64,000 nt of DNA from Dactylosporangium roseum. GTDB lineage: Bacteria; Actinomycetota; Actinomycetes; Mycobacteriales; Micromonosporaceae. Below the pieces are notes generated by a model. That model was given only the letters and a program-made list of their open reading frames with translations. It searched no databases and was not told the origin of the DNA. Where the stretch lies: contig NZ_CP073721.1 of NCBI RefSeq assembly GCF_025264685.1, positions 7,829,501-7,893,500 on the forward strand, read 5' to 3'. The translations under genes and the position numbers were made by a program. Within the stretch, counting starts at the first letter, position 1, and each line of letters opens with the position of its first letter. Of this stretch, positions 26,902 to 35,394 are shown piece by piece.

Positions 26902-28056
26902 GTGACGCACGTGGATGAGCGCGCCGAGAAGGCCGGTGAGACCGGCCAGGGCAGCACCCCCGAGCGGCAGCTCTGGACCGCCGGCAACGGCAGGAGTCGC
27001 AGGCGCACCGTGACCTACGCGGACGCGGGCGTGTCGATCCACGCTGGCGAGCAGGCCGTCGAGCTGCTCCGTACCAAGGTGCACCGGACCCATCGGCCCG
27101 AAGTGATGGGCGACATCGGCGGGTTCGCCGGGTTGTTCAAGCTGGACCTCAAGAAGTACAAGAGCCCGATCCTCGCCTCGTCGACCGACGGCGTCGGGAC
27201 GAAGCTGGCCATCGCCCAGGCCATGGGCATCCACGACACCGTCGGCATCGACCTCGTCGCGATGGTCGTCGACGACCTGGTGGCCTGCGGTGCCGAGCCG
27301 CTGTTCCTGCTCGACTACATCGCCTGCGGCGAGGTCGTGCCGGACCGGGTCGCCGAGATCGGCGCCGGCATCGCGGACGGCTGCCGCTACGCCGGCTGTG
27401 CGCTGCTGGGCGGCGAGACGGCGGAGCACCCGGGCGTGATGCGCCCGGACGAGTACGACATCTCCGGCACCGGCGTCGGCGTCGTGGAGGAGGACGCGAT
27501 CCTCGGCCGCGACCGGGTCGAGGTCGGCGACGTCGTCATCGCACTGCGGTCGAGCGGCCTGCACTCCAACGGCTATTCGCTGGTGCGCCACGTGCTGCTC
27601 GGCGCCGGACGGATGCGGCTCGACAGCGTCATCGACGAGTTCGGCAAGCAGCGCACCCTCGGTGAGGAACTGCTCACGCCGACCCGCATCTACGCCAAGG
27701 ACTGCCTCGACCTGATCAAGGAGAGCGAGGTCCACGCGTTCGCTCACGTGACCGGTGGTGGCATCCCGGGCAACCTGGTGCGGGTCCTGCCGGAGCACCT
27801 CGACGCCGTCGTCGACCGCGCGACCTGGCGCCCGCAGCCGATCTTCGAGCTGGTGCGCACGAAGGGGCGCATCGAGGACTCGGAGATGGAGAGCACCTTC
27901 AACATGGGCATCGGCATGCTGACCGTCGTCTCCGCCGAGGACGCCGACCGCACACTGGCGTTCCTGGCCGGCCGAGGTGTCGACGCCTGGCAGGTCGGCG
28001 AGGTCATCGAGGGCACCGGCACGGTCCAGATGGTGGGCTCGCACACCCGCGGCTGA
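26902..28056 (+). CDS. purM: Phosphoribosylformylglycinamidine cyclo-ligase (AIR synthetase)
   Basis: 384 residues. ATP-dependent ring closure of FGAM to AIR. Landmarks: 'TYADAGVSIHAGEQAVELL', 'SSTDGVGTKLAIAQ' (metal/phosphate site), 'DLVAMVVDDLVACGAEPLF', 'LLGGETAEHPGV' and 'HVTGGGIPGNLVRVLP'. A 30-residue hydrophilic N-terminal extension precedes the core. GTG start at 26902 with GGGGAG just upstream; a second GTG at 26911 is possible. 55 bp after purF, so one operon. Confidence 0.97.
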   Translation: MTHVDERAEKAGETGQGSTPERQLWTAGNGRSRRRTVTYADAGVSIHAGEQAVELLRTKVHRTHRPEVMGDIGGFAGLFKLDLKKYKSPILASSTDGVGTKLAIAQAMGIHDTVGIDLVAMVVDDLVACGAEPLFLLDYIACGEVVPDRVAEIGAGIADGCRYAGCALLGGETAEHPGVMRPDEYDISGTGVGVVEEDAILGRDRVEVGDVVIALRSSGLHSNGYSLVRHVLLGAGRMRLDSVIDEFGKQRTLGEELLTPTRIYAKDCLDLIKESEVHAFAHVTGGGIPGNLVRVLPEHLDAVVDRATWRPQPIFELVRTKGRIEDSEMESTFNMGIGMLTVVSAEDADRTLAFLAGRGVDAWQVGEVIEGTGTVQMVGSHTRG

Positions 28057-28083
28057 CGCTCACCGGCTCCAGAGCCGAGCACG

Positions 28084-28119
28084 ACGCCACAGGGCACCCG
28101 CACGGGTGCCCTGTGGCGT
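28084..28119 (+). terminator. Strong hairpin terminator after purM
   Basis: ACGCCACAGGGCACCCG (28084-28100) pairs perfectly with CGGGTGCCCTGTGGCGT (28103-28119), followed by TCC. It separates the pur operon from the RiPP operon that starts 120 bp later. Confidence 0.88.
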
Positions 28120-28239
28120 TCCTACCGGATTGCGCGCCATTGTGAACTGTCGCGGATTCGATCTACCGGGGCTTACCGCAACGGAGTAATACACCTAGGC
28201 TGAATCGGCACGTCCCTACACCCAAAAGGAGGACGGGCC

Positions 28240-29346
28240 GTGTCGTGGAGCGGCATGCGGGGGATCTCACCGATCCCGAGTTATGTCGTGCTCCAACCCA
28301 CGACATTGTGCAACCTTGACTGTACTTACTGCTACCTTCCCTTCCGAGCGCGCAACGACCGGATGAGCCCGGCGGTGGCCGAGGCGGTGGCGGCGTCGGT
28401 CAACCCCTGGGCGGCGGCCGATGAGCGCTTCTCCGTCGTCTGGCACGCCGGTGAGCCGCTCGCCGCCGGACGGGCCGCCCTGGCCGAGCTGATGGCGCCG
28501 TTCGAAGGCGTGGAGCACCACGTGCAGACCAATGCGACGCTGATCGACGATGCGTGGTGCGAGTTCTTCGCCGAGCACCGGATGCGCGTCAGCGTGAGCA
28601 TCGACGGCCCGGAGCCGCTGAACGGCGAGCGGATCAATCGTGCGGGGCTCCCGGCGTACCGCCACATCCTCAGCGGCGTCGAGGCACTCCGGCGTCACGG
28701 GGTGCCATTCTCGGTACTCTGCGTGGTCAGCGATCCCGGCCCGGGTCTGGCCACCCGGCTGTACGACTACTTCCTCGACCTGGACTGCGACGTCCTCGGG
28801 GTCAACATCGAAGAGCAGGAGGGTGTCAACGCGCGCGCGAACGACTTCGGCGCCGACGCCGTGCGGTCGTTCTGGGCGGAACTCGTCGCGGCGTGGCGGC
28901 GGGACCCGCGCATCCATGTGCGGGAGATCGAGTGGACGCTGCGCTACGCCGGTGCGGTCCTCGCCGGCAGCGCGGACGGCATCCTGCCCGCCGCGCTCGA
29001 CCCGATCCCGACGGTGGCCGCGGACGGACGGGTCTTCCTGCTGTCGCCGGAGCTCGCCGGGTTCACCGACGCGCGGTACGGCGACTTCTCCTCCGGCAAC
29101 GTGCTGGACACCCCGCTGGCGACGATCCTGGCCGGCGCGACCACCTCGGCGGGGTGGGTGCCGGAGTACCTGCGAGGCGTCGAGGCATGCCGGCAGCGCT
29201 GCCCGTACTTCGGATTCTGCGGCGGTGCGCACGCGGCGAACCGCTACTTCGAGCACGGCAGGTTCGACACCACCGAGACGAACCACTGCCGGAACAGCAA
29301 GATCCGCCTTCTGGAGGGAGTACTGGACCATGCCGGAGCACGCTGA
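28240..29346 (+). CDS. Radical SAM/SPASM-like peptide maturase (predicted cyclophane-forming)
   Basis: 368 residues. The radical SAM cluster motif is 'CNLDCTYCY' (residues about 24-32). A partial SPASM/twitch C-terminus is 'CRQRCPYFGFCGGAHAANRY', then 'TNHC', as in FxsB-like and other actinobacterial cyclophane maturases. Such enzymes cross-link an aromatic ring to the beta-carbon of the residue two positions on. GTG 28240 has AAAAGGAGG at 28225-28232. The precursor gene overlaps its 3' end by 17 nt. It resembles the maturases annotated AmcB in actinobacteria; that assignment is from memory of the family, not a search. Confidence 0.85.
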   Translation: MSWSGMRGISPIPSYVVLQPTTLCNLDCTYCYLPFRARNDRMSPAVAEAVAASVNPWAAADERFSVVWHAGEPLAAGRAALAELMAPFEGVEHHVQTNATLIDDAWCEFFAEHRMRVSVSIDGPEPLNGERINRAGLPAYRHILSGVEALRRHGVPFSVLCVVSDPGPGLATRLYDYFLDLDCDVLGVNIEEQEGVNARANDFGADAVRSFWAELVAAWRRDPRIHVREIEWTLRYAGAVLAGSADGILPAALDPIPTVAADGRVFLLSPELAGFTDARYGDFSSGNVLDTPLATILAGATTSAGWVPEYLRGVEACRQRCPYFGFCGGAHAANRYFEHGRFDTTETNHCRNSKIRLLEGVLDHAGAR

Positions 29347-29527
29347 CCCCGTCACCACGCGCGTCTACGAAGCCGCGGACGGTCTTCGGGTGTTGCTCGA
29401 CGAGGCTGCCGCGGCACGGGCCGCCCGCGCAGAGACGAGCGGCGACGACGGCAGGAGCGCCGTCTGCGCCTGGAACCACTTCGAGAACATCCCGACGTTC
29501 TACAACTGGAACAACCGTCCTCGTTGA
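29330..29527 (+). CDS. RiPP precursor peptide with C-terminal aromatic-X-Asn triplets
   Basis: 65 residues, ATG 29330 preceded by GGAGGGAG (29313-29320). The leader is acidic and Ala-rich. The C-terminus reads CAWNHFENIPTFYNWNNRPR and contains F-E-N, F-Y-N and W-N-N (and W-N-H), exactly the aromatic-X-Asn spacing used in three-residue cyclophanes. No Gly-Gly cleavage site and no protease or transporter gene adjacent. Predicted product: a peptide with three, perhaps four, strained rings. Similar to peptides annotated AmcA (multiple cyclophane RiPP). Confidence 0.82.
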   Translation: MPEHADPVTTRVYEAADGLRVLLDEAAAARAARAETSGDDGRSAVCAWNHFENIPTFYNWNNRPR

Positions 29528-29548
29528 CGGAACCCAGCGACGCCGAGA

Positions 29549-29635
29549 CACCCGCACGCTGAACCGTCGAGAGAACGGTGCACCGTGCGGGTGCTTACGA
29601 CACGACTCGGGCACGTGGGGTTGTCCACGTGCCCG
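29549..29635 (+). terminator. Tandem hairpins closing the RiPP operon
   Basis: Hairpin 1: CACCCGCACG (29549-29558) with CGTGCGGGTG (29584-29593). Hairpin 2: CGGGCACGTGG (29608-29618) with CCACGTGCCCG (29625-29635). They lie between the rightward precursor gene and the leftward DUF3073 gene and can serve both. Confidence 0.78.
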
Positions 29636-29655
29636 TGAGCCGGGTTGACCATCGG

Positions 29656-29889
29656 TCAACGACCCCGTGAGCGCCAATCACCGTCGCTGGAGGGGTCGTC
29701 GTAGTTGCCGTCGTCCTCGTCGTCAGCCTCATCATCGACGTGATCACCATACTCGGCGTAATCGTCGCGTGACTTAGGGCTGCCCGCCGCGAGCTCGCGC
29801 TGCAGCGCGTCGAGGTCGGTGTTGGGAGAGTGATACTTCAACTCCCTGGCCACCCTAGTCTGTTTGGCCTTCGCACGGCCGCGCCCCAT
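29656..29889 (-). CDS. DUF3073 family small protein
   Basis: 77 residues: 'MGRGRAKAKQTKVARELKYHSPNTDL'-type N-terminus (here 'RGRAKAKQTRVARELKYHS'), then a very acidic tail 'DDEADDEDDGNYDD'. This is the actinobacterial DUF3073 family of unknown function, found near purM/bldC in many genomes. ATG 29889 with AGGGGG seven nt upstream. Confidence 0.9.
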   Translation of the reverse strand: MGRGRAKAKQTRVARELKYHSPNTDLDALQRELAAGSPKSRDDYAEYGDHVDDEADDEDDGNYDDPSSDGDWRSRGR

Positions 29890-30028
29890 GGCTCGACCCC
29901 CTCGCACAGAATTACGGGGCAGCCATTACCGGCAGGCCCCGACAACGTCAGGCATCTCTCGTGGCTCTTACGGTACATGTCGCGGGCACCTTTCGGCATC
30001 TCGCCCCTACCGACCATTTCGGTGGCGT

Positions 30029-30059
30029 TGCTTACCCGACCGGACCGGTTGGGTAAGCA
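30029..30059 (-). terminator. Hairpin after valine dehydrogenase gene
   Basis: TGCTTACCC (30029-30037) pairs with GGGTAAGCA (30051-30059), with further pairing inside the loop. Located 38 bp beyond the stop of the leftward gene. Confidence 0.65.
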
Positions 30060-30096
30060 CCGCCTTCGTCAGTTGGTCGTCACGGGCCCGCGAGGG

Positions 30097-31155
30097 TCAC
30101 ACCAAGATGGTACGGAGCCTTCCGACCTCGGCCATCCGCCGTTCGGCGAGGCGGTCGGCGGCGACCGCAGGAGGCACGCCTTCCGCCGAGGCGAGCTGCA
30201 GGATCTGCTTCGTGATGTCATAGATCCGCCCCGCCCGCTCCTTCGCCCGGGCGAAGTTGAAGCCCTCGATCTCGTCGGCGACCTGGATGACACCACCCGA
30301 GTTGACCACGTAGTCCGGGGCGTAGAGCACGTCACGCTCCGCGAGCAGCTTTTCCACCCCCGGATGAGCCAACTGGTTGTTCGCGGCGCCGGCGACGATC
30401 TTGGCCTGTAGCAGCGGGACGGTCTCGTCGTTGAGGGCACCACCCAGCGCGCAGGGCGCGTATACGTCGAGCGGTTGCTTGATCAACTCGTCGTTGCCGT
30501 CGACCAGCTCCACCTGCGGGTAGGTGGAACTCACCCAGTCCAGGGCCTTCTCCGACACGTCGGTCGCGACCACGGACGCGCCGTCGTCGATCAGGTGCTT
30601 GGTCAGGTGCTTGCCGACCTTGCCGAGGCCGGAGATCCCGACCCGGCGGCCGGCCAGCGTCGGACTGCCCCAGCGGTGCTCGGCGGCCGCGCGCATACCC
30701 TGGAACACCCCGTAGGCGGTGAGCACCGACGAGTCGCCGGCCCCGCCGTGGGCCTCGGAACGGCCGGTGACGAACTTCGTCTCCTTCGCCACGATGTCCA
30801 TGTCCTGCACGTACGTGCCGACGTCGCACGCGGTGTAGTAGCGCCCGCCGAGCGACTGGACGAACCGCCCGTACGCCCGCAGCAGTTGCTCGCTCTTGTC
30901 CTTGTCCGGGTCGCCCCAGATGACAGCCTTGCCACCGCCGAGATCGAGGCCGGCCAGAGCGTTCTTGTACGCCATGCCGCGGGACAGCTCCAGCACGTCG
31001 TGCAGAGCGTCCTCTTCCGAGGCATACGGATAGAACCGGGTCCCGCCGAGCGCCGGACCGAGCGCGGTCGAATACACGGCGATGATCGCACGCAGGCCGG
31101 ACTGCCGATCGTGACAGAACACGACCTGCTCGTGACTGGTGGTGAAGACACCCAT
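30097..31155 (-). CDS. vdh: Valine/leucine dehydrogenase (Glu/Leu/Phe/Val dehydrogenase family)
   Basis: 352 residues. NAD-dependent oxidative deamination of branched-chain amino acids. Catalytic-lysine region 'YKNALAGLDLGGGKAVIWGDP' near residues 60-80 (excerpt), Rossmann motif 'GISGLGKVGKHLTKHLIDDG' near 172-190, and 'YVVNSGGVIQVADE' toward the C-terminus. ATG 31155 has AGGAG 5 nt upstream. In actinomycetes it feeds branched starter units to fatty acids and polyketides. Leucine or phenylalanine specificity is possible, but the length and genome context favour valine dehydrogenase. Confidence 0.9.
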   Translation of the reverse strand: MGVFTTSHEQVVFCHDRQSGLRAIIAVYSTALGPALGGTRFYPYASEEDALHDVLELSRGMAYKNALAGLDLGGGKAVIWGDPDKDKSEQLLRAYGRFVQSLGGRYYTACDVGTYVQDMDIVAKETKFVTGRSEAHGGAGDSSVLTAYGVFQGMRAAAEHRWGSPTLAGRRVGISGLGKVGKHLTKHLIDDGASVVATDVSEKALDWVSSTYPQVELVDGNDELIKQPLDVYAPCALGGALNDETVPLLQAKIVAGAANNQLAHPGVEKLLAERDVLYAPDYVVNSGGVIQVADEIEGFNFARAKERAGRIYDITKQILQLASAEGVPPAVAADRLAERRMAEVGRLRTILV

Positions 31156-31286
31156 GGATGCTCCTGAGACGACGAGGGCCGTCCTCGTGAGACGGCGCCT
31201 GAACGAGGTGCGGTGATCCGACCCTAATACGTTCAGACTCGCGGACGGCTTCGCGTCGTTCGGACCTTTCGTGCGACGATCGGCCC

Positions 31287-32126
31287 GTGCCGTCGCTCTT
31301 CGCGTCATACCTGCGGGTGTACGAGCCGCTGGCCGCCTTCGACCGCGACCATCAGCTCTACTGGCGTCGCTATGTCAAGGAAGGCCGGGCCGTCACCCTC
31401 ACCGACGGCCCCGTCAGACAGCGCACGGCGGTGCTGGAGGCGCTCGGCGCCGGCTGGACCCGCCTTCCCGACCTTCCTGACGAGGCCTACGTCCTCGAAG
31501 CCGACGACACGCTCCTGGTCTGCCCCTGGAACCTGCGCATCAGGGTGGCCGAGGCGGCTCTGACGGCCCGCGACGGGGTCCCCAGTGTCATTGCCGATGC
31601 GTTTGTACCTCCCGTGCTCGCCGGCCTGGCACAGACCATCGTGGACGACTGGCGCAGCGGCGACCGGGTCCTCGAACGGGGCCTGCCGCGGGTCCACGAG
31701 CAGGTCGCCACGTGGGGTGTGCCGCTGCGCTGGTTCGTCTTCGTCGACCTCGAGGAGCGCGAGCTGTCGCTCCGCCCGGGCCGGCGCGTCCTGCGCTACC
31801 GCACCGAGATCTCCAAGGCTCGCCGGCGTGCCCACCGGGCATGTGCGGTGCTGCGCCGCGCGATCGGCGACGCCCCGATCACGGTGGCGGTCGAGGAGAC
31901 GGCCCGTTGGCTGGAGGAGTTCCATTCCCGGTCGATCGTGGAACTGGACTACGGCGGGCTGGTCACCCTGATGTCGGACGACACACTGGCCGCCGACGAC
32001 TCCCCCGGCCTGGTCTCGGCCGGCCTGTCGAACGTGGCCCGCGGCGACGCGGACGCGGCGACCGAGGTCTACGAGAAACTGGTCGACCGCTGGCGCGCCG
32101 TCCAACTCCTGGAGCGCTGCAACTGA
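31287..32126 (+). CDS. Conserved actinobacterial protein of unknown function
   Basis: 279 residues, soluble, no signal peptide or membrane helix. It starts 'PSLFASYLRVYEPLAAFDRDHQ' (excerpt), with a central 'PLRWFVFVDLEERELS' and a Glu/Arg-rich helical C-terminus. No motif I recognise. Divergent from vdh and two genes before bldC, a common actinobacterial order. GTG start without a ribosome site, so possibly leaderless. Confidence 0.7.
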   Translation: MPSLFASYLRVYEPLAAFDRDHQLYWRRYVKEGRAVTLTDGPVRQRTAVLEALGAGWTRLPDLPDEAYVLEADDTLLVCPWNLRIRVAEAALTARDGVPSVIADAFVPPVLAGLAQTIVDDWRSGDRVLERGLPRVHEQVATWGVPLRWFVFVDLEERELSLRPGRRVLRYRTEISKARRRAHRACAVLRRAIGDAPITVAVEETARWLEEFHSRSIVELDYGGLVTLMSDDTLAADDSPGLVSAGLSNVARGDADAATEVYEKLVDRWRAVQLLERCN

Positions 32127-32246
32127 CGGTGGCCGGGGGACGATCCCGATCGACCCCGCCGGCCAGGCCCCGCCCCGGACGGCCCGTCGTCGCCGAGCCC
32201 ACCCCCTAATGCGGTGTCCCCCAACGCTGACCGGCTCCACCTTTGC

Positions 32247-32318
32247 CGATCTTGCAGTTGTGGTGCCCTGACACTCCCTGAATGTCCGGGTTTGACAGGC
32301 ACCACAACTGCAAGATCG
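32247..32318. repeat. Dispersed palindromic element, copy 1
   Basis: Arms GATCTTGCAGTTGTGGTGCC and its complement (32247-32267 and 32298-32318, 21 bp perfect) enclose a 30-nt loop. The same arms and the reverse complement of the loop occur at 57425-57530. The element lies in a 690-bp gene-free region (32127-32816). Confidence 0.85.
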
Positions 32319-32559
32319 ACGCACGACAAGCCGGCGAACGTTGGTGGACACCGCGCTAGGCGGGGCGGCGTTCCGTCGACGTGGCCGCGGCCCCCGTCGC
32401 GGGTCGAGGTGGTCACCAATCGGCAACCGCAGCGACGGCCGTCAGCGGGAGGCCGACGGCGAGACTTCCATCGCCATAAATGTCCGGTTTTACACCCGAT
32501 CGAGTGTCACCCTCAGCAACCGAATCGCACCCTAAGCGTGTCCGTTATGCCATGTTGGG

Positions 32560-32760
32560 TGCTCTTTGTGATCTACCCATCACCCGCCGAGTGAGCTAGA
32601 TTCGTGTCTGATCACTCACCCAGCGTCATATTCGGTCACCCTTTATCCCATTTCGTAACGTCAAAATGGGAAAATTCACTTATTCATCATCCGTCCATAC
32701 AGGGACCTTCAGCCGTTCGGCCCATGTCGGACATCGGGGACTAGCCGGACCATAGGAAAC
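32560..32760. promoter_or_regulatory. AT-richer region upstream of bldC with inverted repeat
   Basis: This part of the 32319-32816 spacer is clearly lower in GC than its surroundings. It holds the inverted repeat TCCCATTT (32646-32653) / AAATGGGA (32664-32671). A long upstream region is usual for developmental regulator genes. Which regulator binds, if any, cannot be said. Confidence 0.45.
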
Positions 32761-32816
32761 GCGTCGGCCGGCGGGACCCCGTCCGACGTTCCTGGGTACC
32801 TGTGGAGGAGTGACCG

Positions 32817-33026
32817 ATGCCATCTCGCACGCATGAACCTGAGCCGTTGCTTACGCCGGCTGAGGTCGCGTCGATGTTCCGCGTCGACCCGAAGACCGTC
32901 ACCCGTTGGGCGAAGGCGGGCAAGCTCAGCGCCATCCGCACCCTTGGCGGACACCGGCGCTACCGCGAGTCCGAGGTGCGAGCCCTGCTGCAGGGCCAAA
33001 TCCCCCAGCAGCGCCAGGGCGACTGA
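32817..33026 (+). CDS. bldC: Developmental regulator BldC, MerR-like HTH
   Basis: 69 residues, near-identical in pattern to Streptomyces BldC: 'LLTPAEVASMFRVDPKTVTRWAKAGKLS' (excerpt), then 'IRTLGGHRRYRESEVRALL'. A stand-alone winged HTH that binds head-to-tail direct repeats and delays entry into development. ATG 32817 with GGAGGAG at 32802-32808. Confidence 0.96.
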   Translation: MPSRTHEPEPLLTPAEVASMFRVDPKTVTRWAKAGKLSAIRTLGGHRRYRESEVRALLQGQIPQQRQGD

Positions 33027-33077
33027 CGCGAACAGTACAACGCCCCACTCCCTGGTGCCAAACGACACGCTTGTTTC

Positions 33078-33122
33078 GCAACGCGCTCGGATCCTCACCC
33101 TCCGGTGATCCGAGCGCGTTGC
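33078..33122 (+). terminator. Hairpin terminator after bldC
   Basis: GCAACGCGCTCGGATC (33078-33093) pairs perfectly with GATCCGAGCGCGTTGC (33107-33122), 13-nt loop, followed by TTTGC. Confidence 0.88.
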
Positions 33123-33315
33123 TTTGCGCTGTGATCGCGGTTCGTGCCAACGCGATCCGGCACCGGCGTACCGTTCGCTCCGACGCGGCCGAGAGTTCGC
33201 CGCAAACGCCCAGTCGAGGGCCGCCGTCGGAGCACCACATCCCCAGCCGGGCATCACACGCAAGGGTGAGGGGAGGCTAGTCTGATGGTCCAGCCCGAAC
33301 CCTTCGGAGATCGTG

Positions 33316-34014
33316 ATGAAGCTGTCGATCCTGATGCCGGTCTACAACGAGGAAGAGCGCGTCGCTGACGCCGTGAAACAGGCACTCGACGTGAACTACC
33401 CGACCGAGACCGAGCTTGTGATCGTCGATGACGGCAGTCGCGACCGCACCGCCGAGATTCTGGGCGCCGTCACCGACCAGCGCGTCCGTGTTTTCCTTCA
33501 CCCCCGCAACAAGGGTAAGGGCGCGGCCATCCGCACCGCGGTGGAGAACGCGACCGGTGACTACATGGTCATCCTCGACGCCGACCTCGAGTACGACCCC
33601 CAGGACATCCCGAAGCTGCTCGAGCCGGTGCTGGACGGCCGGGCCACCGTGGTTTACGGCAACCGCACGTTCGGCAGCCACAGCTCGTTCTCGTTCTGGT
33701 ATGTCATGGGCAACAAGGCCGTCACCACCGCGGCCAACATGCTGTTCAACTGCTACCTCGGCGACCTCGAGACCTGCTTCAAGCTCCTGCCGATCGAGCT
33801 GTACCGGTCGATGCAGATCCGCTCCGCGGGCTTCGGCATGGAGGCCGAGGTGACCGGCAAGCTGCTGCGCAACCGCCACCGGCCCTATGAGGTGCCGATC
33901 AGCTACCGTGCGCGCACCCGCGAAGAGGGCAAGAAGATCACGTGGAAGGACGGGGTCGAAGCGCTCTGGATCCTGTCCCGCGAGCGCGTCCGCAAGCCGC
34001 ACCGTGCCCGCTGA
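33316..34014 (+). CDS. Glycosyltransferase family 2 (DPM1/polyprenyl-phosphate type)
   Basis: 232 residues. 'LSILMPVYNEEERV' start, 'LVIVDDGSRDRT' near 37-47, 'GKGAAIRTAVENATGDYMVILDADLEYD' (excerpt) with the DxD near residue 88-92. A soluble GT-A enzyme like dolichol/polyprenyl-phosphate sugar transferases. GTG 33313 is an adjacent alternative start. It overlaps soxR by 11 nt. Confidence 0.85.
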   Translation: MKLSILMPVYNEEERVADAVKQALDVNYPTETELVIVDDGSRDRTAEILGAVTDQRVRVFLHPRNKGKGAAIRTAVENATGDYMVILDADLEYDPQDIPKLLEPVLDGRATVVYGNRTFGSHSSFSFWYVMGNKAVTTAANMLFNCYLGDLETCFKLLPIELYRSMQIRSAGFGMEAEVTGKLLRNRHRPYEVPISYRARTREEGKKITWKDGVEALWILSRERVRKPHRAR

Positions 34015-34444
34015 CCTGCTGACCATCGGCGAGCTCTCCGCACGGAGCGGTGTCGCACCGTCCGCGCTGCGGTTCTACGAGAAGCTCGGCCTGATCCGCG
34101 CGACCCGCACCGGCGGCAACCAGCGACGATACGAGCGCACCGAACTGCGGCGGGTGGCCTTCATCCGGATCTCCGCGCAGCTCGGCATTCCGTTGGAGAC
34201 GATCAAGGAAGCGCTGGCCTCACTGCCGGCGAACCGGACCCCCACCCGAGCCGACTGGGCGCGACTGTCCAAGGGCTGGCGCGGCCATCTCGATCACCAG
34301 ATCGCCCTGCTCGAGCGACTCCGCGACACACTCAGCGGCTGCATCGGCTGCGGCTGCCTCTCCCTGAAGAGCTGCAGCCTCGCCAACACCGACGACCGCC
34401 TGGCCACCAAGGGTCCGGGACCGGTGATCCTGACTAGGCCGTGA
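34004..34444 (+). CDS. soxR: Redox-sensing regulator SoxR, MerR family
   Basis: 146 residues. MerR HTH 'LTIGELSARSGVAPSALRFYEKLGLI' (excerpt) and 'NQRRYERTELRRVAFIRISAQLGIPL', then the [2Fe-2S] site 'CIGCGCLSLKSC' (C-x2-C-x-C-x5-C). It senses redox-cycling compounds. In actinomycetes the regulon includes quinone reductases, which fits the convergent oxidoreductase next door (11-nt overlap of 3' ends). GTG start overlaps the GT2 stop region. Confidence 0.93.
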   Translation: MPADLLTIGELSARSGVAPSALRFYEKLGLIRATRTGGNQRRYERTELRRVAFIRISAQLGIPLETIKEALASLPANRTPTRADWARLSKGWRGHLDHQIALLERLRDTLSGCIGCGCLSLKSCSLANTDDRLATKGPGPVILTRP

Positions 34445-35387
34445 GCAGGATCTTGCCGAAGTGCTCGTTGGACTCCAGGAGCCGATGCGCGTCGGCAGCC
34501 TGGGCCATCGGGATCGTCGTGTCGATGACCGGCCGGATGAGACCTTCCTCCAGCAGGGGCCAAAGCTCTTCCCGTACACCTCGAAGGATTGCGGTTTTCT
34601 GTGCGGAGGTGCGGGAGCGCAGTGCGGTGGCGGCCACGGTGCCGCGCTTCGCGAGCAGGGCACCGAGGTCCAGCTCCGCGCGGCGGCCGCCCTGGAGGCC
34701 GATCACGATGAGCCGCCCGCCGTCGTTGAGGGCCTTGACGTTCCGGCCGAGGTACGCGGCCCCCATGATGTCCAGGATGACGTCAGCCCGCACGCTCTCG
34801 CTGAAGTCTTCCTGCGTGTAGTCGATGACCCGATCGGCGCCGAGCTCGACGAGCCGGTCGTGCTTGCTCGCCCGCGCGGTGGTGATGACCGTCGCGCCGA
34901 GAGCCTTTCCGAGTTGTACGGCGAACGTGCCGATACCGCTGCCCCCGCCGTGAACGAGCAGCGTCTCACCCGGCCGGAGCCGCGCCAGGTCGACGACGTT
35001 CGAGAAGACGGTGGCCGCCACCTCGGGCAGGCCGGCAGCGTCGACGGTGCGCACGCCCTTCGGCACGGGCAGCAGATGGGCGGCCGGGGCGGTGACGAGC
35101 TCGGCGTAGCCACCTCCGCCGATCAGCGCCGCGACCTCCTGACCGACCCGCCAGGTGTGCACGCCCTCGCCGAGCGCCTTGATCCGGCCGGAGACCTCCA
35201 TGCCCGGATACGGCGGGGCACCGTCCGGCGGCGGATAGTTCCCGGCGCGTTGGAGGGCGTCGGCGCGGTTGACGCCGGCCGCCGTCACCTCGATCAGCAC
35301 TTCGTCCTGGGCGGGCACCGGGTCCGGGACTTCGGTCCACCGCAGAACTTCCGGACCACCTGGCTGCTCGATCGTGATGGCATGCAC
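34434..35387 (-). CDS. NAD(P)H-quinone oxidoreductase, zinc-independent MDR family
   Basis: 317 residues. GroES-like N-domain ('ITIEQPGGPEVLRWTEVPDP', 'AAGVNRADALQRAGNYPPP') and a Rossmann domain with 'LVHGGGSGIGTFAVQLGKALGA' near residue 145 (excerpt). The PIG3/QorA-type 'GNYPPPDGAPPYPGMEVSG' stretch is present and zinc Cys residues are absent. Likely reduces quinones with NADPH. Start GTG 35387 from homologues that begin M-H-A-I-T. Confidence 0.88.
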   Translation of the reverse strand: MHAITIEQPGGPEVLRWTEVPDPVPAQDEVLIEVTAAGVNRADALQRAGNYPPPDGAPPYPGMEVSGRIKALGEGVHTWRVGQEVAALIGGGGYAELVTAPAAHLLPVPKGVRTVDAAGLPEVAATVFSNVVDLARLRPGETLLVHGGGSGIGTFAVQLGKALGATVITTARASKHDRLVELGADRVIDYTQEDFSESVRADVILDIMGAAYLGRNVKALNDGGRLIVIGLQGGRRAELDLGALLAKRGTVAATALRSRTSAQKTAILRGVREELWPLLEEGLIRPVIDTTIPMAQAADAHRLLESNEHFGKILLTA

Positions 35388-35394
35388 GGCTCCA

